The notes under the pieces: generated by a model
The model's input: the letters and a program-made list of their open reading frames with translations, nothing else
What the model was told of the DNA's origin: nothing
Database searches by the model: none
Assembly: GCF_020532645.1 (NCBI RefSeq)
Contig: NZ_JAJAUZ010000041.1
Location: 1-64,000, forward strand
Direction of reading: 5' to 3'
Length of the DNA stretch: 64,000 nt
Source: Streptomyces bambusae
Lineage (GTDB): Bacteria > Actinomycetota > Actinomycetes > Streptomycetales > Streptomycetaceae
Shown: piece by piece, positions 50,764-59,351 of the stretch
Layout: each line of letters starts with the position of its first letter
How positions within the stretch are numbered: the stretch's first letter is position 1
Translations under genes and position numbers: made by a program

Positions 50764-52161
50764 TCACATGCGCTCGAAGGAGCGGAACCGCTCCCAGTCG
50801 GTGACCGCGCCGTCGAACGCGTCCAGTTCGACGCGCGCCATGTTCCGGTAGTGCTCGACGACGTCGTCCCCGAAGGCCTCGCGGGCGATCTCGCTGCGTT
50901 CCCAGAGAGCAGCGGCTTCGCCCAGCGTCGTGGGGACGGTCGGGACGCGCACGCCGTCGGCGGCGGAGTAGGCGTTGCCCGCGCAGGGTGCCGGCAGGGG
51001 CAGCTCGTTCTCGATGCCGTACAAGCCGGCGGCGATGAGGCCGGCCACGGCGAGGTGGGGGTTGACGTCACCGCCGGGCACCCGGTTCTCCAGGCGCAGC
51101 GACGGGCCGCGGCCGACGACGCGCAGTGCGCACGTGCGGTTGTCGAAGCCCCAGGCGGCGGCCGTGGGCGCGAAGGAGCCGGGCCGGAACCGCTTGTAGG
51201 AGTTGATGTGGGGCGCATAGAGGAGCGTGAAGTCACGCAGGGCGGCGAGCTGCCCGGCGAGGAAGTGCTCCATCACCGGGGACATGCCGCCGAGGCCGTC
51301 CCCGGCCATCACCGGGCGCCCCGCCTCGTTCGTCAGGGAGAGGTGGATGTGGCAGGAGTTGCCCTCGCGCTCGTTGAACTTCGCCATGAAGGTGAGCGCC
51401 ATGCCCTCCTGGGAGGCGATCTCCTTGGCGCCGGTCTTGTAGATGGCGTGCTGGTCGCAGGTGGCGAGCGCCTCGTCGTAGCGGAAGACGATCTCCTGCT
51501 GGCCGAGGTTGCACTCGCCCTTGGCGGACTCGACCGTGAGCCCGGCGCCCGCCATGTCGTTGCGGATGCGGGCGAGGAGGGGCTCGACGCGGCCGGTGCC
51601 GAGGACCGAGTAGTCGATGTTGTACAGATTGGCCGGGGTGAGGTCGTGGTAGGCGCGCTTCCAGGCGTCTTCGTAGGTGTCGCGGAAGACGATGAACTCC
51701 AGCTCCGTGCCGACCTGCGCAGTCCACCTCTGCCCCTCCTTCTCCAGTCCGGCCTGGGCGAGGCGCTCGATCTGCCGGCGCAGGATCCGGCGCGGCGCTT
51801 CGGCGACCGGCGAGCCGTCGTTCCAGGCGAGGTCGGCGACGACCAGCGCGGTGCCGGGCTGCCAGGGGACGCGGCGCAGCGTGGCGGTGTCGGGCCGCAT
51901 CGCGAAGTCGCCGTAGCCGCGCTCCCAGGACGACATGGCGTACCCGTCGACGGTGTTCATGTCGGCGTCCACCGCGAGCAGGTAGTTGCAGCCCTCGGTG
52001 CCGTGCTCGAGCACCTCGGCGAGGAAGAACGGGGCGGCGAACCTCTTGCCCTGCAGGCGCCCCTGCATGTCGGGAAAGGCGAGGATGACCGTGTGGATCT
52101 CGCCGCTGTCCACGAGGCGGCGCAGCTCCTCGACCTCGAGCGGGGGGTTTCGGTCAGCCAC
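50764..52161 (-). CDS. Glutamine-synthetase-like ligase (gamma-glutamylamide synthetase group)
   Basis: A 465-residue glutamine-synthetase-fold ligase. GSII-type beta-grasp features at the N-terminus (LAFPDMQGRLQGKR), the catalytic GTELEFIVF, CNLGQQEIVFRY and FMAKFNEREGNSCHIHLSL metal/ATP motifs, and the substrate segment RLENRVPGGDVNPHLAVAGLIAAG are present. It resembles the GlnA3/PuuA-like group that glutamylates amines rather than ammonia. It starts at GTG after AAGGAGG. It may gamma-glutamylate an amine or hydrazine intermediate, to be removed by the C26 hydrolase; glutamylhydrazine formation is a second possibility. Confidence 0.87.
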   Translation of the reverse strand: MADRNPPLEVEELRRLVDSGEIHTVILAFPDMQGRLQGKRFAAPFFLAEVLEHGTEGCNYLLAVDADMNTVDGYAMSSWERGYGDFAMRPDTATLRRVPWQPGTALVVADLAWNDGSPVAEAPRRILRRQIERLAQAGLEKEGQRWTAQVGTELEFIVFRDTYEDAWKRAYHDLTPANLYNIDYSVLGTGRVEPLLARIRNDMAGAGLTVESAKGECNLGQQEIVFRYDEALATCDQHAIYKTGAKEIASQEGMALTFMAKFNEREGNSCHIHLSLTNEAGRPVMAGDGLGGMSPVMEHFLAGQLAALRDFTLLYAPHINSYKRFRPGSFAPTAAAWGFDNRTCALRVVGRGPSLRLENRVPGGDVNPHLAVAGLIAAGLYGIENELPLPAPCAGNAYSAADGVRVPTVPTTLGEAAALWERSEIAREAFGDDVVEHYRNMARVELDAFDGAVTDWERFRSFERM

Positions 52162-52245
52162 GGATGGCGCCTCCTTGGTTCGGGGTGTGCTTGGGAGATG
52201 GCCCAGAAGGGGCTTCGGGGTTCGTGTGTGCGGCTGCGAGGAAGC

Positions 52246-52299
52246 GGACCCGGTCCGCGGCGGCCGGCTCTGAAGGCCTGCCGCCGGAGGACCGGGTCC
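52246..52299 (-). terminator. Attenuator-like hairpin between lysW and the GS-like gene
   Basis: GGACCCGGTCC (52246-52256) pairs with GGACCGGGTCC (52289-52299), extended inward by GCGGC-type pairs with one bulge. It lies in the 209-base gap downstream of lysW, the only long gap in an otherwise overlapping operon, and would reduce transcript reaching the two last genes. Confidence 0.5.
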
Positions 52300-52370
52300 T
52301 GTGGAGGAGCCGTCGCGTTCCTTGGTGCTGCGCCGCCGTTCGGCTTTCCTGCCGGCGGTCTGCCCCGGGC

Positions 52371-52562
52371 CTACTCGCCCCAGTCCTCTTCGACCTCGGG
52401 GGCGAGGGCGAGCACCGTGGGGTTCAGTGCCACGATCTCCAGTTCGCTGCGGCAGCCCACGCACTCCAGGATCTCGTTGAGCCGCACCGAATCGCCGATC
52501 CGTACCTGTTCCTCGCACTCCGGACAGGCCTGTGCGGTGGTCTTGGTCATGGTCGCGGTCAC
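52371..52562 (-). CDS. lysW: LysW-type amino-group carrier protein
   Basis: A 63-residue carrier protein. A zinc ribbon is formed by CPEC (residues about 13-16) and CVGC (about 34-37), between them the acidic/basic loop EEQVRIGDSVRLNEILE. It ends in the hallmark EDWGE tail, whose last Glu side chain accepts the amino group of the substrate in an isopeptide bond. The GTG start overlaps the stop of the transketolase subunit (GTGA), with AAGGGAA upstream; an ATG four codons later is less likely. It holds glutamate-type substrate while LysZ/LysY, the transketolase and the aminotransferase work on it. Confidence 0.93.
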   Translation of the reverse strand: MTATMTKTTAQACPECEEQVRIGDSVRLNEILECVGCRSELEIVALNPTVLALAPEVEEDWGE

Positions 52563-53527
52563 GAGATGAGTTCCCTTCGATCGGTCCTGCCGGAGCGGGC
52601 CTCCGTGTCGAGGGCGGTACGGACCGCCCTGACGACCTGCTCCGCGGTGAGGTCGTAATGTGCGACGAGGTGTTCCTGGTTGCCCACCTCGTCGACGAAC
52701 CGGTCCGGCATCCCCAGCCTCAGCACCCGGGTGGGCGCCGCCTCCGCCAGAGTCTCGGCGACCGCGCCGCCGAGGCCGCCGCTGCGCCAGTGCTCTTCCA
52801 GCGTCACGACGAGCGAGGCGGGGCGGGCCGCGGTCACCAGCGTCTCCGTGTCGAACGGGCGCAGCGTGTGCATGTTCAGCACGGTGGCCTCGATGCCCTG
52901 TCCGGCGAGGACGTCCGCTGCCGCGAGGCAGGCGAGTACCGGGTAGGGTCCGCAGCTCGCGAGGACCACGTCGCCGCCCTGCCGCAGTGTCTGCGCCTTT
53001 CCGATGACCGGTGGCGGGGCCGCGGGCAGTGCCGGGGTCGGTTTGCGGCCGAGCCGGACGTAGAGCGGTCCGGCCAGGTTCAGGCTCTGCTCGACGAACG
53101 CCTCCGTGGCGGCGGCGTCGGCGGGCACCACCACGGTCATTCCGGGCAGTACCCGCATCACGGCGAGGTCTTCCAGGGCCTGGTGCGTCGGGCCGAGGTG
53201 GCCCGCGGCGAGACCGCCGTGGGTGGCCATGATGCGGACCGGCAGCTTGTTGTAGGCGATGTCGATCTTGATTGCTTCCAGCGCCCGGGACGTGGCGAAG
53301 GCCGCCATCGTGTTGACGAACGGGATCCGCCCGCACGCGGCCATCCCCGCCGCCACGCCCATGAGGTTCTGCTCGGCGATGCCGAGGTTGAGGTACTGGT
53401 CGCCGGCGGTCGCGGCGTACTCGGCGTTGAAGAGACCGGTGTCGGAGTCCAGGCAGATCAGTTCGGGATGCCGCCGGAGCAGGGGCAGCAGGCTGTCCCG
53501 GTAGGCCTCTCGGGTCGCGCGCGTCAT
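52559..53527 (-). CDS. Transketolase-like C-terminal (beta) subunit
   Basis: A 322-residue protein holding the pyrimidine and C-terminal domains of transketolase: LNLGIAEQNLMGVAAGMA with the catalytic Glu for thiamine activation (about residue 58), KIDIAYNKLPVRIMATHGGL and a C-terminal VVTLEEHWRSGGLGGAVA. It starts at ATG overlapping the preceding subunit's stop. With the N-terminal subunit it forms a split transketolase. In the vazabitide-type pathway it transfers a two-carbon ketol unit to the LysW-bound semialdehyde, building the seven-carbon backbone. Confidence 0.92.
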   Translation of the reverse strand: MTRATREAYRDSLLPLLRRHPELICLDSDTGLFNAEYAATAGDQYLNLGIAEQNLMGVAAGMAACGRIPFVNTMAAFATSRALEAIKIDIAYNKLPVRIMATHGGLAAGHLGPTHQALEDLAVMRVLPGMTVVVPADAAATEAFVEQSLNLAGPLYVRLGRKPTPALPAAPPPVIGKAQTLRQGGDVVLASCGPYPVLACLAAADVLAGQGIEATVLNMHTLRPFDTETLVTAARPASLVVTLEEHWRSGGLGGAVAETLAEAAPTRVLRLGMPDRFVDEVGNQEHLVAHYDLTAEQVVRAVRTALDTEARSGRTDRRELIS

Positions 53528-54366
53528 CCGGTGGCCTCCATGGCTTGCAGTGCGCGGGCCGCCCGCGCGTGATTGCGGGGCGACAGGGTCACGTAGTGAC
53601 TGGCGCTGCGGCCGGCGAGGAAGGGAAGGCCCTGGCCCTTGACCGTGCGGGCGATCAGCACGCTCGGCTTGCCCGGTTCCCACGGTGCGGCGTTGAGGTG
53701 GTCCGCGAGTCGGTCCGGGTCATGGCCGTCCACGTCGCGCACCGCCCATCCGAAACTGCGCCAGCGGTCGGCCAGTGGTTCCATCGGGGCGATCCCCTCG
53801 GTGGCCCCGGTCAGCTGGAGCCCGTTGCGGTCCACCACCGCCACGAGCCGGTCGAGGCGCAGCGACGCGGCCGCGATGGCCGCCTCCCACACCGAGCCCT
53901 CCTGGAGCTCGCCGTCACCGAGCAGTACGAAGGTGCGCGCGTCACGGCCGGCGTACCGGGCGGCCAGCGCGAACCCGCAGCCCAGCGCGAGTCCGTGACC
54001 GAGCGAACCGGTCGGCAGCTCCACACCGGGCACCGCGCGCACCGGATGGCCCATCAGCCTGCTGCCGGGGCGTCCGTATCCGGCGAGTTCCTCGACCGGG
54101 AAGAAGCCGTGTTCGGCCAGCGTCGCGTAGAGACCGACGGCGGCGTGGCCCTTGCTGAGGAGGAAGCGGTCGCGATCCGGGTCGTCCGGCCGCTGCGGGT
54201 CCACCATCAGCACCGAGGAGTACAGCGCGGCGAGGATGTCGGCGCTGGAGAACGCGCCGCCGAGGTGGCCGCCTTCGGGCCCCGCGCACATGTCGACGAC
54301 GTGCGAGCGGATGCGTGCGGCGACCGCCTGCAGGGTCTCCCGCTCCCGGATCCGGGTGACGGTCAT
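53524..54366 (-). CDS. Transketolase-like N-terminal (alpha) subunit
   Basis: A 280-residue thiamine-diphosphate-binding subunit of a split transketolase. The entry segment GGHLGGAFSSADILAALY, FLLSKGHAAVGLYATLAEHG, GSLGHGLALGCGFALA and the ThDP motif GDGELQEGSVWEAAIAAASLRLDRLVAVVDRNGLQ (GDG...N) are intact. It begins at ATG, overlapping the DegT stop (ATGA) and the next start. It works only with the C-terminal subunit; the ketol donor is not evident from sequence. Confidence 0.92.
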   Translation of the reverse strand: MTVTRIRERETLQAVAARIRSHVVDMCAGPEGGHLGGAFSSADILAALYSSVLMVDPQRPDDPDRDRFLLSKGHAAVGLYATLAEHGFFPVEELAGYGRPGSRLMGHPVRAVPGVELPTGSLGHGLALGCGFALAARYAGRDARTFVLLGDGELQEGSVWEAAIAAASLRLDRLVAVVDRNGLQLTGATEGIAPMEPLADRWRSFGWAVRDVDGHDPDRLADHLNAAPWEPGKPSVLIARTVKGQGLPFLAGRSASHYVTLSPRNHARAARALQAMEATG

Positions 54367-55658
54367 GAGGCCGCCTTCGCGAGCGTGGCCACCATGTCCC
54401 GGTTCGCCCAGACCTTCTCGAAGGCGTCGGCGTACAGGCCGAGCAGTTCGCCGGCGCCCGGGTGGAGATGGCGCTTCTGGATGGTGAGCGAGTCGGCGAT
54501 GACCGCACGGGTCACCGGGTAGCCCTCGCCCGCGGTCGTACCGCTCGCACCGGTCACGGACCACGGGTGGCCGGAGCCGAAGCCGACGCGGTCCACGAAG
54601 ACCTTCTGGTCGGGCAGCGGCATCAGCTGGTACTGCGACATCGGGACGCCCTCGGCGCGCAGCAGCCGCCGCAGCGCCGAGCGCAGCGCCTCGGGCCGCA
54701 CGCCGTCGAGGCCGAACGCGGCAGGGTCGAAGCGGAAGCGCAGGATGTGCCAGGCGTGAGTGGTGTCCGGCAGTGCGGTGGGCACCGTCAGGCCCGGCAG
54801 CCCGGCCAGGCGCGCGAGGAAGCCCGTGACGTTCTCCTGCCGGGCCCGTTCGTAGGCGTCGAACCGGTCGAGCTGCGTCATGGTGAAGGCGGCCTGGAGG
54901 GCGTTCATCTTGTAGTTCCAGCCCAGGCCGTACGAGATGTAGTCGCGGTCCCGGCCGGCCACGATGTCCTCGCCGAACTGCCGTCCGCGGCGGATCTCCG
55001 CGGCCAGTCCGGCGTCCTGGGTGACCACCAGGCCGCCCTCGCCACAGGTCGGTATGTTCTTGCTGACCTGGAGGCTGAAGGCGCCCGCGTCACCGATGGC
55101 GCCGACCGGCCGTCCGCGGTGCGTCGCGCCGGGAGCCTGGGCGGCGTCCTCGACGATCGCGAGGCCGTGCTTGCGGGCGATCGCGGTGAGCCGGTCCATG
55201 TCGGCGGGCGCGCCGTGCAGGTGCACGGGGATGATCGCCTTGGTCCGGTGGGTGATCCGGCGCTCGACGTCGTCCGGATCGATGTTGAAGGTGACCGGGT
55301 CGATGTCGGCGAAGACCGGCACCGCCATCTGGTGGACGGGGGCGAGCCCGGTGGCGATGAAGCTGAACGCGGGCACGATCACCTCGTCGCCGGGACCGAT
55401 GCCGAGCGCGGCCAGGGCGAGGGCCAGGGCCGCGGTGCCGTTGGACACCGCGACGCACGTCTCGTGGCCGAAGCGGCGGGCCCAGTACTCCTCGAGTTGG
55501 GACACCGCGTTCACGCCGTCGGTGTCCGACACCAGGCGGGGGCCGTCGAGTGCGTCGAGGACGGCCTTCCGGTCCTCGTCCTCGATCAGCGGCCACTGCA
55601 CATGGCGCCGGTCCCTCGGCACGGACGCCGTGCCGCCGAACGCTGCCAGCTTGCTCAT
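54363..55658 (-). CDS. DegT/DnrJ/EryC1 aminotransferase
   Basis: A 431-residue sugar-aminotransferase-family PLP enzyme. VSNGTAALALALAALGIGPGDEVIVP binds PLP phosphate; VEDAAQAPGAT supplies the pyridine Asp; the Schiff-base Lys lies in FSLQVSKNIPTCGEGG (about residue 200), where the middle of the usual motif reads K-N-I-P-T-C. It would aminate the keto group created by the transketolase, giving the second amino group of the seven-carbon amino acid on LysW. It starts at ATG and leads directly by ATGA overlap into the transketolase pair. Confidence 0.9.
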   Translation of the reverse strand: MSKLAAFGGTASVPRDRRHVQWPLIEDEDRKAVLDALDGPRLVSDTDGVNAVSQLEEYWARRFGHETCVAVSNGTAALALALAALGIGPGDEVIVPAFSFIATGLAPVHQMAVPVFADIDPVTFNIDPDDVERRITHRTKAIIPVHLHGAPADMDRLTAIARKHGLAIVEDAAQAPGATHRGRPVGAIGDAGAFSLQVSKNIPTCGEGGLVVTQDAGLAAEIRRGRQFGEDIVAGRDRDYISYGLGWNYKMNALQAAFTMTQLDRFDAYERARQENVTGFLARLAGLPGLTVPTALPDTTHAWHILRFRFDPAAFGLDGVRPEALRSALRRLLRAEGVPMSQYQLMPLPDQKVFVDRVGFGSGHPWSVTGASGTTAGEGYPVTRAVIADSLTIQKRHLHPGAGELLGLYADAFEKVWANRDMVATLAKAAS

Positions 55659-55701
55659 CACTCTCCATTCCGCTCGGTCGCGGAGGTCGGTCCGGGTGGG
55701 G

Positions 55702-56739
55702 TCACAGCCGTGCCGCCGCCGCGCCGACGGCGTCGATCGCGCGCGCGTAGGCACCGCGCAGCAGCGTGGCGTGGTGCGAGATGTCGGCCGTGACCGCGCG
55801 CGGTGCGTCGAGGCCGTGCGCGCCGGTGAACCGCAGGCCGGTCCACGCGTGGGCAACGGACTCGACCGCGCGGCCCGCCCCGGCGAGCACCGGGTCGTCC
55901 CAGTCACGGCCGCAGCGGCGCAGCAGTTCGCCGTGGAGCGAGGCCTGGGCCTGCATGGCCCAGCCGAACGGGTACAGCTCGCGCAGCGCTCCCGCGTCCC
56001 CGGCCCGGCACCGCTCTGCCAGTTCCGCGGCGAACGCGTCGTACCCGGAGAGCCCCGTACGGGCGGAGGTCTCCGTGGTGAAGCCCTCGGTGTTGGCGCG
56101 CAGGTATCCGCCCAGCAGCTCCGGTGTCAGGGGCGCCGGTTGCGTGCCGAGACGGACGTCGAGGCAGCGCCGGCCGATCTTCGAGTCGCTGAAGAAGGCG
56201 TCCTGCACGTCGGTGGGATTGGCCGAGCCCCAGCTGCGCAGGAACGCCTGGATGGGAACGGCGCCGCGAAAGGCGGGCGGCATCGCGTCCGAGACGTGGA
56301 CCACGCCACGCGTCTCGTCCAGACCGTGGATCACCACGAGGTGCGCGGCGTGCACATCCCCGTACGCGGGCCTGAACGGCAGGTGGAAATTGTCCACGGC
56401 GGCGATGACGAGCCGGTCGGCGGCCAGCTGCTCGCGCACCTCCCGCCACACGTCGTCCTCGTCCGCGGGCTGCCACCAGCGGGCGCCCAGATCGTGGTGC
56501 GGGGCGAGGGCACGGCCCAGGTCCCCGTCGGCGCACGGGTAGTAGAACTCTTCGGACCTGACGTCTCCCGGCACGTGCAGGAACTCCCAGCCTGCGCCGA
56601 GCACGGCCAGCGGGTCGGCGCCCGCCCGGGCCAGCACCGAACCGAACGTGGCCTGCAGGCAGCTGATGAGGTCGCGATACCAGAGCTCGGGTTCAGGACC
56701 GGTGATCGTGTACGTACGTGCCGTCGCCTCGACGGTCAT
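55702..56739 (-). CDS. BtrH-like domain protein, candidate aziridine-forming subunit (AziU3/Vzb10-like)
   Basis: A 345-residue protein. The first 200 residues resemble the butirosin BtrH N-terminal domain (SCLQATFGSVLARAG, RLVIAAVDNFHLPFRPAYGDVHAAHLVVIHGLDE), with a candidate Cys/His/Asp pocket; the rest is helical and family-free. Its position, next to the DegT aminotransferase and transketolases and followed by a small unknown gene plus a sulfotransferase, matches the gene order of the aziridine-forming pair of vazabitide and azinomycin clusters. Proposed job: close the azabicycle by sulfate displacement with the next protein. The assignment rests mainly on context, not recognisable catalytic residues. 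Confidence 0.65.
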   Translation of the reverse strand: MTVEATARTYTITGPEPELWYRDLISCLQATFGSVLARAGADPLAVLGAGWEFLHVPGDVRSEEFYYPCADGDLGRALAPHHDLGARWWQPADEDDVWREVREQLAADRLVIAAVDNFHLPFRPAYGDVHAAHLVVIHGLDETRGVVHVSDAMPPAFRGAVPIQAFLRSWGSANPTDVQDAFFSDSKIGRRCLDVRLGTQPAPLTPELLGGYLRANTEGFTTETSARTGLSGYDAFAAELAERCRAGDAGALRELYPFGWAMQAQASLHGELLRRCGRDWDDPVLAGAGRAVESVAHAWTGLRFTGAHGLDAPRAVTADISHHATLLRGAYARAIDAVGAAAARL

Positions 56740-56740
56740 G

Positions 56741-57337
56741 TCAGGACTCCGTCCGCTGCAGGGTGAGGGCGAAGACATGCACCGCGACGTTGCGGGGCAG
56801 CAGGATGCCGGTGAGACCGGCGCGCCGGGTCACCGGGACCCGCTGCGCCCACATGACCGCAGGGATGCCGCGCTGCACGTGGTGCGGGTAGTGCATGACG
56901 AGGCTCTCGAAAGCCCTGACCTCTCCGAACCACGGAGGTGCCGCCCAGAAGTCGGAGACCCGGAGCGCTTCCGCGTCGACCGAGCCGTCGGCGAAGTTCA
57001 GCTCGACGGTGTCCTCGCTGCGGCGTTCGGACGCCGCCAGCACATGGATCCAGTCGTAACGGCCCTCGGGGACACGGATGAACTGCCCGGCGCAGCGAAT
57101 GTTGTCCGGCCCTTCACAGACCGGGGGGAACTCAAAGGGAACGCCGTCCACGTGGACGAGACTTCCGCCCGCGGGCAGGTATTCGGCGGCAAAAGAGTTC
57201 CTCCACACATTGAATGCGCCCGCGCCGGTCTCCGTCGCCGCCGAAATGGCCGTGTTGTTGCGATGGCCGGAGATGTCGACCGTGTCGTACAGTCCGATTC
57301 CGGCGGGGAGTGCCGAGATTTCCGTCAAGTGACCCAC
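56741..57337 (-). CDS. Small unknown protein, candidate partner of the aziridine enzyme (AziU2/Vzb11-like)
   Basis: A 198-residue protein of no general family I know. It is beta-rich with no transmembrane segment; notable pieces are YDTVDISGHRNNTAIS, VHVDGVPFEFPPVCEGPDNIRC and the C-terminal ILLPRNVAVHVFALTLQ. The gene ends one base before its partner's ATG, the two would be cotranslated, and the pair occurs together in aziridine-forming gene sets. The GTG at 57337 follows GAGGAGG at a long 11-base spacing; an ATG in another frame close to it hits a stop. Start choice is therefore moderate. Confidence 0.6.
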   Translation of the reverse strand: MGHLTEISALPAGIGLYDTVDISGHRNNTAISAATETGAGAFNVWRNSFAAEYLPAGGSLVHVDGVPFEFPPVCEGPDNIRCAGQFIRVPEGRYDWIHVLAASERRSEDTVELNFADGSVDAEALRVSDFWAAPPWFGEVRAFESLVMHYPHHVQRGIPAVMWAQRVPVTRRAGLTGILLPRNVAVHVFALTLQRTES

Positions 57338-57492
57338 CTCATTACAGACCTCCTCAAGTCTCAGCAGCCCGGGGCTGCCGAGGACCGGACGGTCAGTCCT
57401 TCCTTTCGCCCACGCCCTGAGCGTCTTGAATTCTCGAAATGCCGCTCTGTGCACCCGCCGGACAATCGCCCTGTCCGTTCCTGCCCGCGGAC

Positions 57493-58224
57493 TCACGGCC
57501 GCAGCGCGGCAGCACGCAGCTTCTCGTAGTACGGCATGTGGTGGTCGCGGTAGGCGCTCAGGGTCGGGTTCGCCGCGACGATCTCGGCCGACCCGTCCGA
57601 AGTGCGCGCGAAGCCGGCGGTCCGGCTGGTCGACTGGTGCCACTTGCTGGTCGACTGCCACTCCGCGCGCATGCCCGGCTGCCAGGTCAGCGCCTCCGGG
57701 ACGAAGGGGATCCCCACCGCCTCGCAGTACGCGCGCACCGTCTCGGCCGGGCGGTCGAGCAGATCGTCGGAGTCGATCACGACCGGCGTGGTCCCGGTGG
57801 CGGCCTGCACCGCGGCGAAGATCTCGTACAGCCGGGCGAAGCCGATCTCGTCACGGCCGAGGTCGGGGTTGAGCTTGTGGTGCGAGGCGATGGCCTCGGC
57901 CGGATCGCGGATGATGAACGTGTGGGTCGCGGCCGCGAGGAATTCCTCGTCGGCGAGGAGCGCCGGATAGTGGAAGTCCGTCGTGTCCTTGAAGAACACC
58001 GGCTTGTCCGCAGCGATCGCGCGCAGCGCCGCGAGCACGTCCTGCTCATTGTGCGCGATCCGGTCGCCGACCTCCACCTCGCCGAAGTCGACCACCCGGG
58101 AGAGCGGTTCGTGCACAACGGCGTGGTCGTCGCGCTCGGCCATCATCCGCGCGAACGCGGTGGACCGGCAGCGCGGCGCGCTCCACAGGGCGAGTACCGG
58201 GATCCGCTCCGGTGTGTTTCCCAC
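57493..58224 (-). CDS. PAPS-dependent sulfotransferase
   Basis: A 243-residue sulfotransferase-family protein. The 5'-phosphosulfate loop is ALWSAPRCRSTAFARMM (residues about 10-26) and the 3'-phosphate site is TFIIRDPAEAIASHHKL (about 105-122). It would use PAPS from CysC to sulfate a hydroxyl of the diamino-dihydroxy acid, making it a leaving group for aziridine closure. It starts at GTG after GGGGGAA; an ATG 12 codons earlier is weaker. It is the first gene of the leftward operon, divergent from lysX by about 250 bases. Confidence 0.9.
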   Translation of the reverse strand: MGNTPERIPVLALWSAPRCRSTAFARMMAERDDHAVVHEPLSRVVDFGEVEVGDRIAHNEQDVLAALRAIAADKPVFFKDTTDFHYPALLADEEFLAAATHTFIIRDPAEAIASHHKLNPDLGRDEIGFARLYEIFAAVQAATGTTPVVIDSDDLLDRPAETVRAYCEAVGIPFVPEALTWQPGMRAEWQSTSKWHQSTSRTAGFARTSDGSAEIVAANPTLSAYRDHHMPYYEKLRAAALRP

Positions 58225-58476
58225 GATTCCCCCATTTTCCTCGGTGTGCCGCGAACTCATTCGGCAGATATCGAAATCCGGTCCAGCGTGACACAGCGCG
58301 GACGGGCGCCGGGTAATCAGAGTTCGCAACCGTATGGGGGGAACGTCAACGCGATGCGTCCCCATGACTGAGCTTGGCTCGGACGCGCATGATTCCGGCG
58401 CACTCGTAGTTTGCCTTCCACGCGGCAAGCTCGATTGCGGCGTCCAGTCCATCAGTGGTTCACATCTGGAGGTCAC
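58225..58476. promoter_or_regulatory. Divergent promoter region of the sulfotransferase and lysX operons
   Basis: A 252-base region controlling both halves of the carrier-protein module. It has lower GC than flanks near 58225-58290 and 58310-58345, with candidate promoter AT patches, and contains GATGCGTC, also present in the lysY promoter region. No reading frame is convincing. Confidence 0.45.
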
Positions 58477-59349
58477 GTGTCAGCGACGTCGGAGCGCCCA
58501 GGTGACCGCAGGGTCGCGGTGCTCGCCAGCAGGGTCGGGGCGGACGAGAAGAGGCTGTTCGACGCGTTCGACCGGCGGGGTGTCCCCTTCGACCACGTCG
58601 ACACGCGCAGCCAGTGGTTCGCGGCCGGCCGGCACGCCCTGCCCTGGGGTCTTGCACTGAACCGGGAGATCGGTCAGTTCCGCGCGGCTTATGCGGCCCG
58701 CTGCCTCACCGCCGCGGGCGTCCACGTGGTCAACAGCACGGAGGCGACCGAGGTGTGCGGCGACAAGTGGCGCACCACCATGGCCCTGGAGGCGGCCGGG
58801 GTGGCGACACCGCGCACCGCGCTCGGCCTCACTCCGCAGGCCGCGCTGGCCGCCCTGGACTCCATCGGGTACCCGGCCGTCATCAAGCCACTGGTCGGCT
58901 CGTGGGGCCGGCTGGTGGTCCCGCTGCACGACCGCGCCGGTGCGGAAGGGGTCCTCGAGTACGCCGCCGCGCTGTCCGGACCCCAGTCGCACCTCGGATA
59001 CGTGCAGGAGCTGATCGAAAAGCCCGGCCGGGACATCAGGGTGATCGTGGTCGGCGGTCAGGTGCTGGGCGCCGTGTACCGGACCGGCGAGTCCCTGCGC
59101 ACCAATGTCGCACTCGGTGGGCAGACCCGGCCGTGCGAGGTGACACCGGAGATCGACAAGCTCTCCCTCCAGGCGGCCGCCGCCGTCGGCGCCGACATCG
59201 CCGGTGTCGATCTGATCGAGGACCGCGACGGCCGGCTGCTGGTCCTGGAGGTCAACCACCGGGTCGAGTTCTCCGGCTTCCAATCCGCACTCGGCGACCA
59301 GGTCAACGTCGCGGACCACATCATCGACCACCTACTGGAACGAGCGTAA
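58477..59349 (+). CDS. lysX: LysX-like ligase for the amino-group carrier
   Basis: A 290-residue RimK-type ATP-grasp ligase. The ATP-lysine strand is GYPAVIKPLVGSWGRLV (about residue 140), with YVQELIEKPGRDIRV as hinge and DLIEDRDGRLLVLEVNHRVEFSGF as metal/substrate segment, matching LysX/ArgX. It joins the substrate's alpha-amino group to the C-terminal Glu of LysW. The GTG start has GGAGG six bases ahead. It is followed two bases later by lysK and is divergent from the operon encoding its LysW partner. Confidence 0.92.
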   Translation: MSATSERPGDRRVAVLASRVGADEKRLFDAFDRRGVPFDHVDTRSQWFAAGRHALPWGLALNREIGQFRAAYAARCLTAAGVHVVNSTEATEVCGDKWRTTMALEAAGVATPRTALGLTPQAALAALDSIGYPAVIKPLVGSWGRLVVPLHDRAGAEGVLEYAAALSGPQSHLGYVQELIEKPGRDIRVIVVGGQVLGAVYRTGESLRTNVALGGQTRPCEVTPEIDKLSLQAAAAVGADIAGVDLIEDRDGRLLVLEVNHRVEFSGFQSALGDQVNVADHIIDHLLERA

Positions 59350-59351
59350 CG

